From Pedobacter kyungheensis (GTDB lineage: Bacteria > Bacteroidota > Bacteroidia > Sphingobacteriales > Sphingobacteriaceae), in assembly GCF_000812965.1 (NCBI RefSeq), contig NZ_JSYN01000023.1, positions 1 to 64,000 of the forward strand: a stretch of DNA of 64,000 nt. The letters run 5' to 3'. Positions within the stretch are counted from its first letter, which is position 1; every line of letters starts with the position of its first letter. Shown piece after piece: positions 43,728 through 53,594 of this stretch. The notes under the pieces are model-generated. The model made no database searches, was not told the origin of the DNA, and saw only the letters and a list, made by a program, of their open reading frames with translations. The position numbers and the translations under genes are program-made.

Positions 43728-46700
43728 ATGAATAATAAAATCGTCATTGCGAGGAGGAACGACGAAGCAATCTCCTGTAACAGATACTTCAAACGCTTAG
43801 GTTCGTGTCAACACGAACCTAATTATAGCAAATACCTAATTGTTGTGCTGCTGTCTTTATGCAGCATAAATTTCGTTAAAGCACAAAATCCAATCCGCAA
43901 AACGATTTCCTTAAACGCCGGCTGGCTTACTGTTGCCGATGAAAAAAACATAAATGCTTTTGAGGGTTTTCAGGCAGCCGCTTTTAACACAAAAAACTGG
44001 AAAAATGTAAATGTACCCCACAACTGGGATCAATATGAGGGCTATCAGCGCAAGCTACATGGCAACAAACATGGTTATGCCTGGTACCTCAAAAGTTTTA
44101 AAACAAATGAAATTAAGGCAGGAAAACGCTTCTTTTTATATTTTGAAGGCGTGGGCTCTTATGCAACTGTTTGGTTAAATGGTAAAAAGGTGGGTTACCA
44201 CGCAGGTGGCAGAACGACCTTTACGCTCGATGTTACAGCAGCCATTAAACTTAACAATGCAGAAAATGTACTGGCGGTGAGGGCCGATCATCCGGCTAAC
44301 ATCCAGGATTTACCATGGGTTGACGGCGGTTGCTCTACGGAACGTGGTTTTTCAGAGGGATCACAACCAATGGGTATCTTCAGACCTGTACACCTGATTG
44401 TGACCAATGAAGTTCGGGTAGAACCTTTTGGTATTCACATCTGGAACGACAATAAAATTTCGGAAAAGGCTGCTGTTTTAAATTTCACTACAAACCTTAA
44501 AAACTATGGTTCAAAAAGTAGGTCGCTTAGCCTGATCAATCAGTTAACAGAAGCGAATGGAAAAGTGGTACAAACCTTAAAGAGTACCATTCATCTTGCT
44601 CCAGGGAGAGAAATTGATGTGGCACAAAAAACGGCAACCATAGCAAACCCGAAATTGTGGTCGCTGGAAAGTCCTTATCTCTATACCCTTAAAACCACCC
44701 TTATTGAAAATGGCAAGGTGGTAGATGAACAGCAAACACCTTACGGTATCCGCTGGATTAGCTGGCCAATAGGCGATCAGGCCAATCAGAAAGTATTTCT
44801 CTTAAACGGAAAACCTGTATTTATTAATGGGATTGCCGAATACGAACATTTAATCGGTCAAAGTCATGCTTTTAGCAATGAGCAAATCCGATCACGCGTA
44901 ATGCAGATTAAAGCTGCAGGTTTTAATGCTTTCCGCGATGCACATCAACCACACAACTTGCTATATTCTGATTATTGGGATAAAGAAGGGATTTTATGCT
45001 GGACACAAATGGCAGCACACATTTGGTATGATACGCCGGAGTTTAGAAAAAATTTCAAAACACTTTTAACCGACTGGGTAAAAGAAAGACGGAACAGCCC
45101 TGCTGTGGTTTTATGGGGGTTGGAAAACGAAAGTACCTTGCCTGAGGATTTCGCGCGAGAATGCACCGAATTAATCCGTAAACTCGATCCAACCGCATCC
45201 TCGCAAAGAAAAGTAACCACTTGTAATGGCGGTAAAGGTACCGATTGGGATGTACCCCAAAACTGGACAGGCACCTATGGGGGCAATCCCTTAACTTATG
45301 GCGAAGATCTGCAAAGACAGGTTTTGGTAGGCGAGTATGGCGCCTGGAGAACCATCGATTTGCATGATGTTGATGCAGCTGGCAAAGGTTATACGGAAAA
45401 CAAAATGACCGCTTTAATGGAAACTAAGGTGCGCCTGGCCGAAACGATAAAAGATAAAACAGCAGGTCATTTCTTCTGGCTGTATAGCTCGCATGATAAT
45501 CCGGGACGTGTTCAGGGTGGCGAAGGGCTTCGGGATTTAGACCGTATTGGCCCTGTAAATTACAAAGGTATGTTTACGCCATGGGAAGAGCCTACCGATG
45601 TTTTTTACATGTTCAGGGCCAACTATGCGCCAAAAACAACACAACCGATGGTGTATATCGTATCGCATACCTGGCCAAACCGCTGGAGCACGCCTGGCAT
45701 AAAAGATAGCGTGGTGGTATATTCTAATTGCGATGAAGTTGAGCTTTTTAACGACATTAACGGACAATCTTTGGGCAAAAAGAAGCGAGGGGTAATCGGC
45801 ACCCATTTTCAGTGGGACAAGCCTGATATTAAGTATAATGTATTGTATGCGATAGGTTACGTTAATGGAAAGGCTGTCGCTAAAGATCAACTCGTTTTAC
45901 AAAATCTGCCACAAAGCCCTGATTTTAATCAACTTGTTTCTGATAAAAAAATAATGGCTCCCGAAAAAAACTACCACTATGTTTATCGTTTAAACTGTGG
46001 GGGCGATGATTATATTGACGCCAACGGCAACCAATGGTCGGCAGATAGGAACTTAACGGCGAACGATTGTTTTGGCTCAAGCTCCTGGACTAAAGATTTT
46101 CCCGGCGTACCTGTTTTTTTCGCCAGTCAGCGCCGTACTTTTCAACCCATTGCAGACACAGCCGACTGGAAACTATTCCAGACTTTCAGATATGGCCGGG
46201 ATCAATTGAAGTACCACTTTCCCTTACCAGATGGCGAATATTTAGTAGAACTTTATTTTATAGAACCCTGGTTAGGAATAGGCGGCGGTTTAGATGCGAA
46301 AGGTATGCGCTTATTCGATGTGGCTTTTAATGGCAAAACGGTCATTAAAGATTTAGATATCTGGAAAGAAGCGGGAAGTAATACACTGTTGAAGAAAACC
46401 ATTAAAACAACCGTTAAAGGTGGTGCTTTAACGATTCATTTTCCGGAAATAAAAGTTGGGCAGGCAGTAATATCGGCCATAGCCATTGCCAGCTTAAATC
46501 AAAACATTAAGCCTGCACCAGCAAGCCAATCGCTTTTAACCAAAATTAAAAATGCAGAGCTGCATAACTGGCTGGATATCGGAGAGGCACAATTTACCAA
46601 TGAAAAAACAAATTTTACCAGTTTACCTTCCAACTTATACGGTGCCGAATGGCTGAAAGCTTCGCGCGGGCAGGAGGGTATCGAATTTACCGCGACCGAT

Positions 46701-47300
46701 ACAGTAGATACCTTTGTGGCACTAAACCCCAACGGCAGTGTGCCAGCGGGGTTTGAGGATACTAAAACTGCCCTGATCAACAGTAAAGCTGAAAGCTTTC
46801 AACTTTACCGTAAAAGACTTAATCCAAACGAGCAGATCATTTTTGATAGCCGCACTGCAACTATTTTCGTTTTACCGGTTACACATTTACAACCTGCTTA
46901 CGATTTAAAAAATACCACTACTTACAAAGCTACCGATGCCACTTTAAAAGGCAACAACATTGCGAAAGAAGAATTGATGGGTAAGGAGCGCGTTACTTTT
47001 AAAGCCAATACCGATGCTGTTTTAACCTGGAATATCGCCGTAGGTGTTGCCGATACTTATTCTTTAACCATTAAATATCATAACCCTTTTGAACAAAGCC
47101 TTAAAGCTAAACTCGAGTTTTTGTCGGCCGATGGTACTTTAATGAAAACAGAACAGGCAGAATTTGCGCCAACCAAGGCCGGTAAATGGAACTATTTCAG
47201 TACCAATACCGGTAGTATGATTAACGCAGGTGCCTATCAGTTAAGAATTACTGCGAACGAAACCAAAGGTTTAAGTATTGACGCTTTGGATGTTCAATAA
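43728..47300 (+). CDS. Glycoside hydrolase family 2 protein with malectin domain; 5' end altered by repeats
   Basis: A 1190-residue exported GH2 enzyme, beta-galactosidase/beta-glucuronidase type. N-terminal sugar-binding domain (VNVPHNWDQYEGYQ, LYFEGVGSYATVWLNGKKVGYHAGG), immunoglobulin-like domain, and catalytic barrel with acid/base Glu in VVLWGLENEST and nucleophile Glu in VLVGEYGAWR. A malectin-like domain follows at about residues 745-900 (YRLNCGGDDYIDANGN...), then a C-terminal beta domain. The first about 40 codons are unusual: after MNNK the frame runs through two dispersed palindromic repeats (43741-43773, 43797-43822) before the signal peptide YLIVVLLSLCSINFVKA. An internal GTG at the signal peptide is an alternative start. 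Co-transcribed with GH95, 4 bases apart. Confidence 0.9.
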   Translation: MNNKIVIARRNDEAISCNRYFKRLGSCQHEPNYSKYLIVVLLSLCSINFVKAQNPIRKTISLNAGWLTVADEKNINAFEGFQAAAFNTKNWKNVNVPHNWDQYEGYQRKLHGNKHGYAWYLKSFKTNEIKAGKRFFLYFEGVGSYATVWLNGKKVGYHAGGRTTFTLDVTAAIKLNNAENVLAVRADHPANIQDLPWVDGGCSTERGFSEGSQPMGIFRPVHLIVTNEVRVEPFGIHIWNDNKISEKAAVLNFTTNLKNYGSKSRSLSLINQLTEANGKVVQTLKSTIHLAPGREIDVAQKTATIANPKLWSLESPYLYTLKTTLIENGKVVDEQQTPYGIRWISWPIGDQANQKVFLLNGKPVFINGIAEYEHLIGQSHAFSNEQIRSRVMQIKAAGFNAFRDAHQPHNLLYSDYWDKEGILCWTQMAAHIWYDTPEFRKNFKTLLTDWVKERRNSPAVVLWGLENESTLPEDFARECTELIRKLDPTASSQRKVTTCNGGKGTDWDVPQNWTGTYGGNPLTYGEDLQRQVLVGEYGAWRTIDLHDVDAAGKGYTENKMTALMETKVRLAETIKDKTAGHFFWLYSSHDNPGRVQGGEGLRDLDRIGPVNYKGMFTPWEEPTDVFYMFRANYAPKTTQPMVYIVSHTWPNRWSTPGIKDSVVVYSNCDEVELFNDINGQSLGKKKRGVIGTHFQWDKPDIKYNVLYAIGYVNGKAVAKDQLVLQNLPQSPDFNQLVSDKKIMAPEKNYHYVYRLNCGGDDYIDANGNQWSADRNLTANDCFGSSSWTKDFPGVPVFFASQRRTFQPIADTADWKLFQTFRYGRDQLKYHFPLPDGEYLVELYFIEPWLGIGGGLDAKGMRLFDVAFNGKTVIKDLDIWKEAGSNTLLKKTIKTTVKGGALTIHFPEIKVGQAVISAIAIASLNQNIKPAPASQSLLTKIKNAELHNWLDIGEAQFTNEKTNFTSLPSNLYGAEWLKASRGQEGIEFTATDTVDTFVALNPNGSVPAGFEDTKTALINSKAESFQLYRKRLNPNEQIIFDSRTATIFVLPVTHLQPAYDLKNTTTYKATDATLKGNNIAKEELMGKERVTFKANTDAVLTWNIAVGVADTYSLTIKYHNPFEQSLKAKLEFLSADGTLMKTEQAEFAPTKAGKWNYFSTNTGSMINAGAYQLRITANETKGLSIDALDVQ
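43741..43822. repeat. Two palindromic repeats inside the 5' end of the GH2 gene
   Basis: CGTCATTGCGAGGAGGAACG (43742 on), followed by GACGAAGCAATCT, is typical of a dispersed Bacteroidota intergenic repeat and here is read as IVIARRNDEAIS. Next, TTAGGTTCGTGT (43797-43808) and ACACGAACCTAA (43811-43822) form a 12-base hairpin related to 39185-39200. Both lie between the GH2 start codon and its signal peptide. Confidence 0.75.
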
Positions 47301-47398
47301 GATAAGATGGTACAATATGTAGCCAAAATCTTATATGAAAACTGTTTTTTAGAGATGCATATTTGTTTTAACCAAATTAATAAACGAGCCAACCAATA

Positions 47399-48967
47399 AT
47401 GAAGGGTCTGCCTATATTCGATCTTGCGATTATCGCCATTTACCTGGTTGGAATGATATTAGTTGGTGTTTATTTTTCGCGGAAAAATAAAAATTCCGAG
47501 CAATTTACAAAAGCTTCGGGCCTCATTCCCGGATGGGCAATAGGTTTATCTATTTATGCAACGTTTTTAAGCAGCAATACCTTTTTAGGCGTACCCGGAA
47601 AAGCTTTTGGTGGCAACTGGAATGCCTTTGTATTCAGTATTTCGATGCCGTTGGCCGCATGGGTAGCTTCTAAATATTTTGTACCATTTTACAGAAACAC
47701 AGGCGAAATATCGGCCTATACCCATCTCGAAAAGCGCTTTGGTGCCTGGGCAAGGGTATATGCAGTGGTTTGTTTTCTGCTGACGCAATTGGCAAGGATG
47801 GGCTCTATATTTTTCGGCATCGCCTTGAGTTTACAGGCTTTAACCGGCTATTCTATGCAAATGATTATGGTTGTAATGGGCATTTGTATCATCGTTTATA
47901 CCGTTTTAGGAGGAATTGAAGCGGTAATCTGGACAGAAGTGGTGCAAGCCATCGTAAAGACCTTTGGTGCTTTACTCATTCTTTATCTCGTGATCAGCAA
48001 TATGCCTGGTGGGGTAGCGAAAATAGTAGAGATTGGTAAAACCGCCGATAAGTTTAGCCTGGGAAGCTTTAAACCTGACTTTATCAGTTCGTCGTTTTGG
48101 GTGGTACTGCTTTACGGTTTTTTCATCAACCTGAACAATTTCGGTATGGATCAGAATTATATCCAGCGCTACCACACAGCTTCATCAAGCCGGGCGGCTT
48201 CGAAATCAATCTGGCTATGTGTATGGTTGTATATTCCGGCATCCTTACTATTTTTTATTATAGGATCTTGCTTGTTTGCCTACTATGAAATTAACCCCGA
48301 GCTGGTACAATCGATCAAACATCAGGTAGCCGTAGAGCGCTTGCCATTACATGCTTCTGCAACTGAGATTTTAAAAGTGCAAAACGCTTTGCAACCGGCA
48401 GATTACGGCGATAAAATTATGCCGCATTTTATGGTGACTAAAATACCAGTAGGATTAGTAGGGCTGATAGTTTCGGCGATATTATCAGCAGCCATGAGTA
48501 CCATCAGTTCAGGAATGAATGCTTCGGCAACCGTTTTTTCGGTTGATATTTACAAAAGGTATTTTAAACCTGAGATCAGTGAAAAACAGAATTTATCATT
48601 GCTACACATCGCAACTGTAGCCTTTGGTTTATTGGGCATGATTGCCGGCATAGCCATGATTGGGGTAAAAAGTATATTGGATGTATGGTGGGAGCTTTCG
48701 GGCATCTTCGCCGCTGGTATGCTGGGTTTGTTTTTATTGGGCATTATAAGCCGGCAAACCAAAAACCACGAAGCCATAACCGCAACTATTATCGGCATTG
48801 CCGTAATTATATGGATGACATTTTCTTCTCTTCTTCCTCCGGAATATGAAGCTTTTAGAAATCCGCTGCATAAAAACATGATTATCGTAACTGGTACTTT
48901 AACCATTTTTTTAGCAGGGCTTTTCCTGACGAAAATTAAAAACAGAAAAATCAAGACTGCTAGTTAA
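47399..48967 (+). CDS. Sodium/solute symporter family (SSS) sugar transporter
   Basis: A 522-residue inner-membrane symporter of the SSS family with about 14 hydrophobic segments. Typical parts are FDLAIIAIYLVGMILVGVYFSRK, FTKASGLIPGWAIGLSIYATFLSSNTFLGVPGKAFGGNW, VYTVLGGIEAVIWTEVVQ and the Na-binding region VSAILSAAMSTISSGMNASATVFSVDIYKR. It would import the monosaccharide or sugar acid released in the periplasm by the hydrolases encoded before it. It is 98 bases after GH2 and 57 bases before the DHDPS-family gene. Confidence 0.92.
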   Translation: MKGLPIFDLAIIAIYLVGMILVGVYFSRKNKNSEQFTKASGLIPGWAIGLSIYATFLSSNTFLGVPGKAFGGNWNAFVFSISMPLAAWVASKYFVPFYRNTGEISAYTHLEKRFGAWARVYAVVCFLLTQLARMGSIFFGIALSLQALTGYSMQMIMVVMGICIIVYTVLGGIEAVIWTEVVQAIVKTFGALLILYLVISNMPGGVAKIVEIGKTADKFSLGSFKPDFISSSFWVVLLYGFFINLNNFGMDQNYIQRYHTASSSRAASKSIWLCVWLYIPASLLFFIIGSCLFAYYEINPELVQSIKHQVAVERLPLHASATEILKVQNALQPADYGDKIMPHFMVTKIPVGLVGLIVSAILSAAMSTISSGMNASATVFSVDIYKRYFKPEISEKQNLSLLHIATVAFGLLGMIAGIAMIGVKSILDVWWELSGIFAAGMLGLFLLGIISRQTKNHEAITATIIGIAVIIWMTFSSLLPPEYEAFRNPLHKNMIIVTGTLTIFLAGLFLTKIKNRKIKTAS

Positions 48968-49024
48968 AATCCGGAAGGTTAAATCGGGCAATTATTTAGG
49001 ACAATTTTATCACATCAGAATACA

Positions 49025-49957
49025 ATGGAAAACTCACAAAAAGGGTTCATCCCGGTTATGCTTACGCCTTTTTTAAGCAACGGAAATATCGATTATCCCG
49101 CACTTACCCAGCTTACAGAGATTTATTTGCAGGCCGGATCATCGGGTTTATTTGCCAACTGCCTTTCGAGCGAAATGTTCGAACTAAGCGATAAAGAACG
49201 AATTGAAGCCATAAAACACATCGTTAAAGTAGTAAATGGGGCAGTACCCGTTATGGCTACCGGAACCTTTGGCGGGGCCATTTCCAAACAGGCCGATTTT
49301 GTAAAAGCAGTGAGCGATACCGGTGTTGAAGCTGTTATTGCCATAACCAGCTTACTCGCCGATGAAAAAGAAGATGATCAGATTTTTAGTGAGCGCGTTT
49401 TCGACTTGCTAAAACAAACAGATGATATCCCTTTAGGCTTTTACGAATGCCCCGTGCCTTATAAAAGAGTGATAAAACCCGAGCAACTGGCAGAATTTGT
49501 GGCTACCGGTCGTGTAATTTACCATAAAGATACCTCGCTGGATCTTGCCGCCATTAAACAAAAATTAAAACTGACCGAAGGCCATGCTTTTGGTTTGTAC
49601 GACGCTTACGTAGTTCATGCTGTAGAATCACTAAAGGCCGGTTCGGCTGGTTTATCCTGCATTCAGGGCAATTATTTCCCAGAATTGATTGTCTGGCTGT
49701 GCGACCACTATAACGATAACCATTTAAAGGATGAAGTGGCAGTTGTGCAACAATTCCTGATTGATAATATGGATGTAATGCATAATGTTTACCCGGTAGT
49801 CTCTAAATATTTCCTGCAAAAACGCGGTTTAAACATTTCGACCTTTACCCGTAGAAATGTGGGCGCATTTACACCAAATGTAGTTAAAGAAGTAGAAAAA
49901 TTGTTTGATGATTATACCGCTTTACGAAGCGATTTAAATATCGAAGTGTTTATATAA
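49025..49957 (+). CDS. Dihydrodipicolinate synthase family aldolase/lyase
   Basis: A 310-residue class I aldolase of the DapA/NanA family: MLTPFLSNGNIDYPALTQL, the pyruvate-binding region LFANCLSSEMFELS, Tyr in LGFYECPVPYKR and the Schiff-base Lys in VIYHKDTSLDL. Members split or form 2-keto-3-deoxy sugar acids (KDG, sialic acid, 2-keto-3-deoxy-fuconate). Next to a sugar transporter and near a deoxyhexose oxidation operon, an aldolase for a 2-keto-3-deoxy acid is most likely, giving a second exit besides the FAH-type hydrolase. It is last in the plus-strand operon; a hairpin with T-run follows. Confidence 0.85.
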   Translation: MENSQKGFIPVMLTPFLSNGNIDYPALTQLTEIYLQAGSSGLFANCLSSEMFELSDKERIEAIKHIVKVVNGAVPVMATGTFGGAISKQADFVKAVSDTGVEAVIAITSLLADEKEDDQIFSERVFDLLKQTDDIPLGFYECPVPYKRVIKPEQLAEFVATGRVIYHKDTSLDLAAIKQKLKLTEGHAFGLYDAYVVHAVESLKAGSAGLSCIQGNYFPELIVWLCDHYNDNHLKDEVAVVQQFLIDNMDVMHNVYPVVSKYFLQKRGLNISTFTRRNVGAFTPNVVKEVEKLFDDYTALRSDLNIEVFI

Positions 49958-49974
49958 TTTTTACTTTGTTGTGG

Positions 49975-50000
49975 TGTCAGATGTAACCATCTGACATTTT
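49975..50000 (+). terminator. Hairpin terminator after DHDPS-family gene
   Basis: Perfect 9-base arms TGTCAGATG and CATCTGACA around TAAC, then TTTT. Confidence 0.8.
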
Positions 50001-50006
50001 CCAACC

Positions 50007-50073
50007 AGACCTCGCAGATTTTTAAAACCTGCGAGGTCTGACGCTATCTACTGGTTGGTGCCTCACCAACCAG
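50007..50073. repeat. Two palindromic repeats of the 29656-30383 families
   Basis: AGACCTCGCAG/CTGCGAGGTCT arms at 50007-50039 and CTGGTTGGTG/CACCAACCAG arms at 50051-50073, matching elements at 29918 and 30348. They lie between convergent genes. Confidence 0.85.
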
Positions 50074-50086
50074 CTTCCAGATAACC

Positions 50087-50956
50087 TTAATTCAAATACT
50101 TCCGCTTATAATCCAGCGGAGTCATCCCGGTAACCTTTTTAAAATGCCTGTAGAAGTTTGAAACATTGTTAAAGCCACAATCAAAGCAGATCATCTCAGT
50201 AGGTAATTTGTTTTCGATTAAGAAGCGGCAGGCATGACTTACCCTGATTTCGATCAGAAAATCGTAGAACGTCTTCTTCGTCATCAGCTTAAAGTAGCGG
50301 CAAAAAGAAGTGACACTCAAATTGCTTAACGAAGCCACTTCTTCTAAAGTGATATCCTTTTTATAATTGCTTAAAGTATAATTGCAAATTTTATTAATGC
50401 GTAGCGTTTCAGATTCATTGCTCTGATAAAAAGTATTTTTGCTTGTTACAATGGTCGAATATTCATCTGTTTCTGCCAATGTTTTTAAAATCGAGAGTAG
50501 AATAATAATCCGGTCCAGGTTGGTGGCATCAACAGCAGCACGCATTAAATCAATCAGTTTATCTTTGGCTTTACCCTTAATCACCATGCCGCTTTTTGCC
50601 TTTTCAAATAACTTCGGAATCAGGTAAGCCTCCGGTAAAGTGAGCATGTATTTCCCCAAACAATCCGGCAGGAAGTGAATCACCATGGCCTCGGTAGTTA
50701 AATCGGGGTTGCCCTGAAAATACTCATCTTTACAACGCCAGGTATGCGGCAGGTTTTCGCCCAGTAAAACCATTTCATCAGGCACAAAATTACTGATGTT
50801 ATCGCCGATAAACCGTACACCTTCACCTTTAATTACATAGTGCAATTCAAGCTCCGGATGGTAATGCCAGATATTGCCGAAATCGGGCTTAATATCGTGA
50901 CGGATACTAAAAGAACTTTGCAGGGTAATGGGGACTTTATGAAAATGAGGTTTCAT
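50087..50956 (-). CDS. AraC family transcriptional regulator
   Basis: A 289-residue regulator: an N-terminal cupin-like sensing domain (residues about 20-110, WHYHPELELHYVIKGEGVRFIGDNI) and a C-terminal pair of helix-turn-helix motifs (about 190-289: ITLEEVASLSNLSVTSFCRYFKLMTKKTFYDFLIEIRVSHA, then FDCGFNNVSNFYRHFKKVTGMTPLDYKRKY). The cupin presumably binds a sugar or sugar acid. It is divergent from the FucI-like gene and is the only DNA-binding regulator encoded within the 30384-64000 locus, so it is the first candidate to bind the shared AT-rich elements. Confidence 0.93.
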   Translation of the reverse strand: MKPHFHKVPITLQSSFSIRHDIKPDFGNIWHYHPELELHYVIKGEGVRFIGDNISNFVPDEMVLLGENLPHTWRCKDEYFQGNPDLTTEAMVIHFLPDCLGKYMLTLPEAYLIPKLFEKAKSGMVIKGKAKDKLIDLMRAAVDATNLDRIIILLSILKTLAETDEYSTIVTSKNTFYQSNESETLRINKICNYTLSNYKKDITLEEVASLSNLSVTSFCRYFKLMTKKTFYDFLIEIRVSHACRFLIENKLPTEMICFDCGFNNVSNFYRHFKKVTGMTPLDYKRKYLN

Positions 50957-51143
50957 GATTTTAATAAAAACATTTGGTTAGGATTGCCTTTCAATGTTGG
51001 TGAGCGCATTAATTGCAACAGCCTAATTTAGGTACTAAAATGATAATATCCTATATTAATTTGATAAAAAACATTATAAAATGGTGTATTTCATTACAGA
51101 TTTTTGTATAGAGGCCGTATGGCATAACCAAATTAACAAATAG

Positions 51144-51169
51144 CATATTATTTTTATATAAATTATATG
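51144..51169. promoter_or_regulatory. Shared AT-rich element, copy B (near-perfect inverted repeat)
   Basis: CATATTATTT and AAATTATATG arms with one mismatch around TTATAT. ATATTATTTTTATAT is identical to copy A over 15 bases. It ends 14 bases before the FucI-like start codon and lies in the divergent AraC/FucI region. Confidence 0.5.
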
Positions 51170-51183
51170 TTCATTAATAAAAT

Positions 51184-52821
51184 ATGAGACCCGATAAACC
51201 AAGCGAAATCCTTATCGTTTCCAGTGGAGATTTACGCCTTTCAGCAAACCAGAGTTGCTGGGCCGCGCAAGCCGAAATGGAGCAAAAATTAACTGCTGCA
51301 ATTGAGAAATTTGGCTGGACGGTTAAACGGGCACATCCTTATGATCCGGACAAAAAACACGGCTTCATCGATTCGCAAAGAATGGGTATGGATATCTTCA
51401 GGAGTATTGACCCCGAGCAGCCATTAATCGTTGCAGAAAGCGTTTGGCAGTATTCTCATCATGTGCTGGCCGGATTAACCACACATCGTGGCCCCATATT
51501 AACTGTCGCCAACTGGAGTGGGCAGTGGCCTGGTTTGGTAGGTATGCTAAATCTCAACGGTTGTTTAACTAAAGCACAAATTCCTTACAGTACCCTGTGG
51601 AGCGAAAATTTTACTGACGATTTTTTTATTGACGGATTGCAGGAATGGCTCTCTACCGGTAAAATTAGTTATGATCAAAGTCACGTTAAAAGTTTTGCCT
51701 TAAATAAAATTCCTTTAAGTGATGATAAAAAAGGTCGCGATTTTGCCAGAAGCCTGAAAGAACGAAAAGTGATTATGGGCGTTTTTGATGAAGGATGTAT
51801 GGGTATGTACAATGCTATCATTCCTGATGAGCTACTACACCGTACAGGTTTCTTTAAAGAGCGACTTAGCCAGTCAGCTTTATACGCCGCTATGTTACAG
51901 GTAACTGATGCAGAAGCTGAAGGGGTTTTAGAATGGTTATTGCAAAAAGGAATGACTTTTAACTGGGGCACCGACGAGGCTACACAGTTAACCAAAAGAC
52001 AAACGCTTGAACAATGCCGCATGTATATTGCTGCGCTACGCATTGCTGATGAATTTAGTTGCGATACCATTGGTATTCAATACCAGCAAGGTTTAAAAGA
52101 TTTAACCGTGGCCAGCGATTTGGTAGAAGGCCTGTTAAATAACGAAGACCGTCCACCGGTTTATGCCATAAACGGTGAAGAACTGTATGTCAAAAAGGCT
52201 TTGCCACATTTTAACGAAGTTGATGAATGCGCCGGTTTGGATGCTTTACTAACTTACCAACTTTGGAATGAGCTCGGCATGACAGGCGAAAATACGCTGC
52301 ATGATATCCGTTGGGGTGAACATTATAAAGGTGGCGAAATTGATGGCTTTGTTTGGCTCTTTCTGATTTCAGGCGCTGCGCCGGCGGCACATTTCATCAA
52401 TGGTTATGCAGGTGCAAGCAGCGACAGGCAGCCCGCGATGTATTTCCGATTGGGTGGTGGATCTTTAAAAGGCATCAGTAAACCCGGTTTTATTGTTTGG
52501 AGCCGCGTATATATAAAGAATAACGAATTACACTGCGATTTAGGTGTTGGCGAAGTGGTATCTTTACCAGAAGCCGAAACCAAAAGGAGATGGGAGGGAA
52601 CCACGCCCGAGTGGCCTATAATGCAGGCCATTTTAAAAGGGGTAAGCCGCGATCAGTTAATGGCGCGCCACCAGGCCAACCATATCCAGGTAGTTTATAC
52701 CAATTACGAAGCCGCTGCACATGAAGCCTGTAGAATTAAAGCCGCTGCTATGGACGAACTGGGCATAAAAGTGCACTTTTGTGGTGATGTAAATCTTGGA
52801 AAAAAAAGAAATGCTAATTAA
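51184..52821 (+). CDS. L-fucose isomerase-like protein
   Basis: A 545-residue cytosolic protein with the FucI/AraA-like three-domain layout. It starts [23 protein letters not shown], has [33 protein letters not shown] in domain 1-2, [20 protein letters not shown] in the middle and [12 protein letters not shown] further on. It is shorter than classical FucI (about 590). FucI-type enzymes turn L-fucose to L-fuculose, but no fuculokinase or aldolase gene is nearby, so this may be a paralogue acting on another deoxy or uronic sugar. Divergent from the AraC regulator and followed by a DUF3826 gene. Confidence 0.75.
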   Translation: MRPDKPSEILIVSSGDLRLSANQSCWAAQAEMEQKLTAAIEKFGWTVKRAHPYDPDKKHGFIDSQRMGMDIFRSIDPEQPLIVAESVWQYSHHVLAGLTTHRGPILTVANWSGQWPGLVGMLNLNGCLTKAQIPYSTLWSENFTDDFFIDGLQEWLSTGKISYDQSHVKSFALNKIPLSDDKKGRDFARSLKERKVIMGVFDEGCMGMYNAIIPDELLHRTGFFKERLSQSALYAAMLQVTDAEAEGVLEWLLQKGMTFNWGTDEATQLTKRQTLEQCRMYIAALRIADEFSCDTIGIQYQQGLKDLTVASDLVEGLLNNEDRPPVYAINGEELYVKKALPHFNEVDECAGLDALLTYQLWNELGMTGENTLHDIRWGEHYKGGEIDGFVWLFLISGAAPAAHFINGYAGASSDRQPAMYFRLGGGSLKGISKPGFIVWSRVYIKNNELHCDLGVGEVVSLPEAETKRRWEGTTPEWPIMQAILKGVSRDQLMARHQANHIQVVYTNYEAAAHEACRIKAAAMDELGIKVHFCGDVNLGKKRNAN

Positions 52822-52834
52822 AAAATATAAAGAA

Positions 52835-53503
52835 ATGAAATCACAAATTTTAGCCCTGTTCTTAATGTTCTCCGTTACAACGGTAGTTTTTGCTCAAAAT
52901 AATGCCGTTGCAGATAAGGCTGCCTATACCAAAACCATTACCGAGCGTGCCGCTAAAATTGTAAATACCCTGGGTATCAACGACAGCAAAAAGGCTGAAA
53001 AGGTTACCAATATCATTAGAGATCAGTACAGCAACCTGAACGATATTTATACTGCCAGAGATCTTGAAGCGAAAGACATCAAAGAGAAAAACAAAGATAA
53101 TAAGGTATTGCGCGATTCGGCTTTGGCTAAACAAAACCGCGCAGTAGATGCGTCGCTGGCTAAGCTCCACAAAAAATACATTAACAAATTGGCTGACCAG
53201 TTAAACAATGAGCAAGTTGAGGGCGTAAAAAATGGTATGACTTACGGTGTACTACCACTTACCTATAAAGCTTACCAGGAAGAAATACTGACTTTAACTG
53301 AAGAGCAGAAAAAGCAAATCCTGGTTTGGTTAACTGAAGCACGCGAACGTGCCATGGATGCAGAATCATCGGATAAAAAACATGCCTGGTTCGGCAAGTA
53401 CAAAGGCCGCATCAACAATTACCTTTCTGCTGCTGGTTACGACCTGAAAAAAGAAGGCATAGAATGGGAAAAAAGGCGCAAAGCAAAGGCTCAGGGCAAT
53501 TAA
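52835..53503 (+). CDS. DUF3826 family exported protein
   Basis: From the ATG at 52835 a 222-residue protein with signal peptide MKSQILALFLMFSVTTVVFAQ. The mature part is highly helical and charged (KAAYTKTITERAAKIVNTLGI, VDASLAKLHKKYINKLADQLN, LTEEQKKQILVWLTEARERAMD), matching the DUF3826 family found in Bacteroidota pectin and rhamnogalacturonan loci. Function is unknown. The longer frame from 52796 overlaps the FucI-like gene and puts 13 residues before the signal peptide. It is 13 bases from the FucI-like gene, in one transcript. Confidence 0.75.
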   Translation: MKSQILALFLMFSVTTVVFAQNNAVADKAAYTKTITERAAKIVNTLGINDSKKAEKVTNIIRDQYSNLNDIYTARDLEAKDIKEKNKDNKVLRDSALAKQNRAVDASLAKLHKKYINKLADQLNNEQVEGVKNGMTYGVLPLTYKAYQEEILTLTEEQKKQILVWLTEARERAMDAESSDKKHAWFGKYKGRINNYLSAAGYDLKKEGIEWEKRRKAKAQGN

Positions 53504-53552
53504 TTCCTATTGGTTGTAATGCCCTAAAATTTTTTACCATTTTTTATTTAAG

Positions 53553-53580
53553 AATATTTCATTTATATATGAATTTATTT
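53553..53580. promoter_or_regulatory. Shared AT-rich element, copy C, 445 bases before susC
   Basis: AATATTTCATTTATATATGA followed by AT-rich sequence, with the internal inverted repeat TTCAT-TTATAT-ATGAA. ATTTATATATGAAT is identical to copy D at 60425-60438. TATCTTGTATCAG a few bases on may be the -7 box; it recurs as TAACTTGTACTCAG after copy D. Confidence 0.5.
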
Positions 53581-53594
53581 ATATCTTGTATCAG

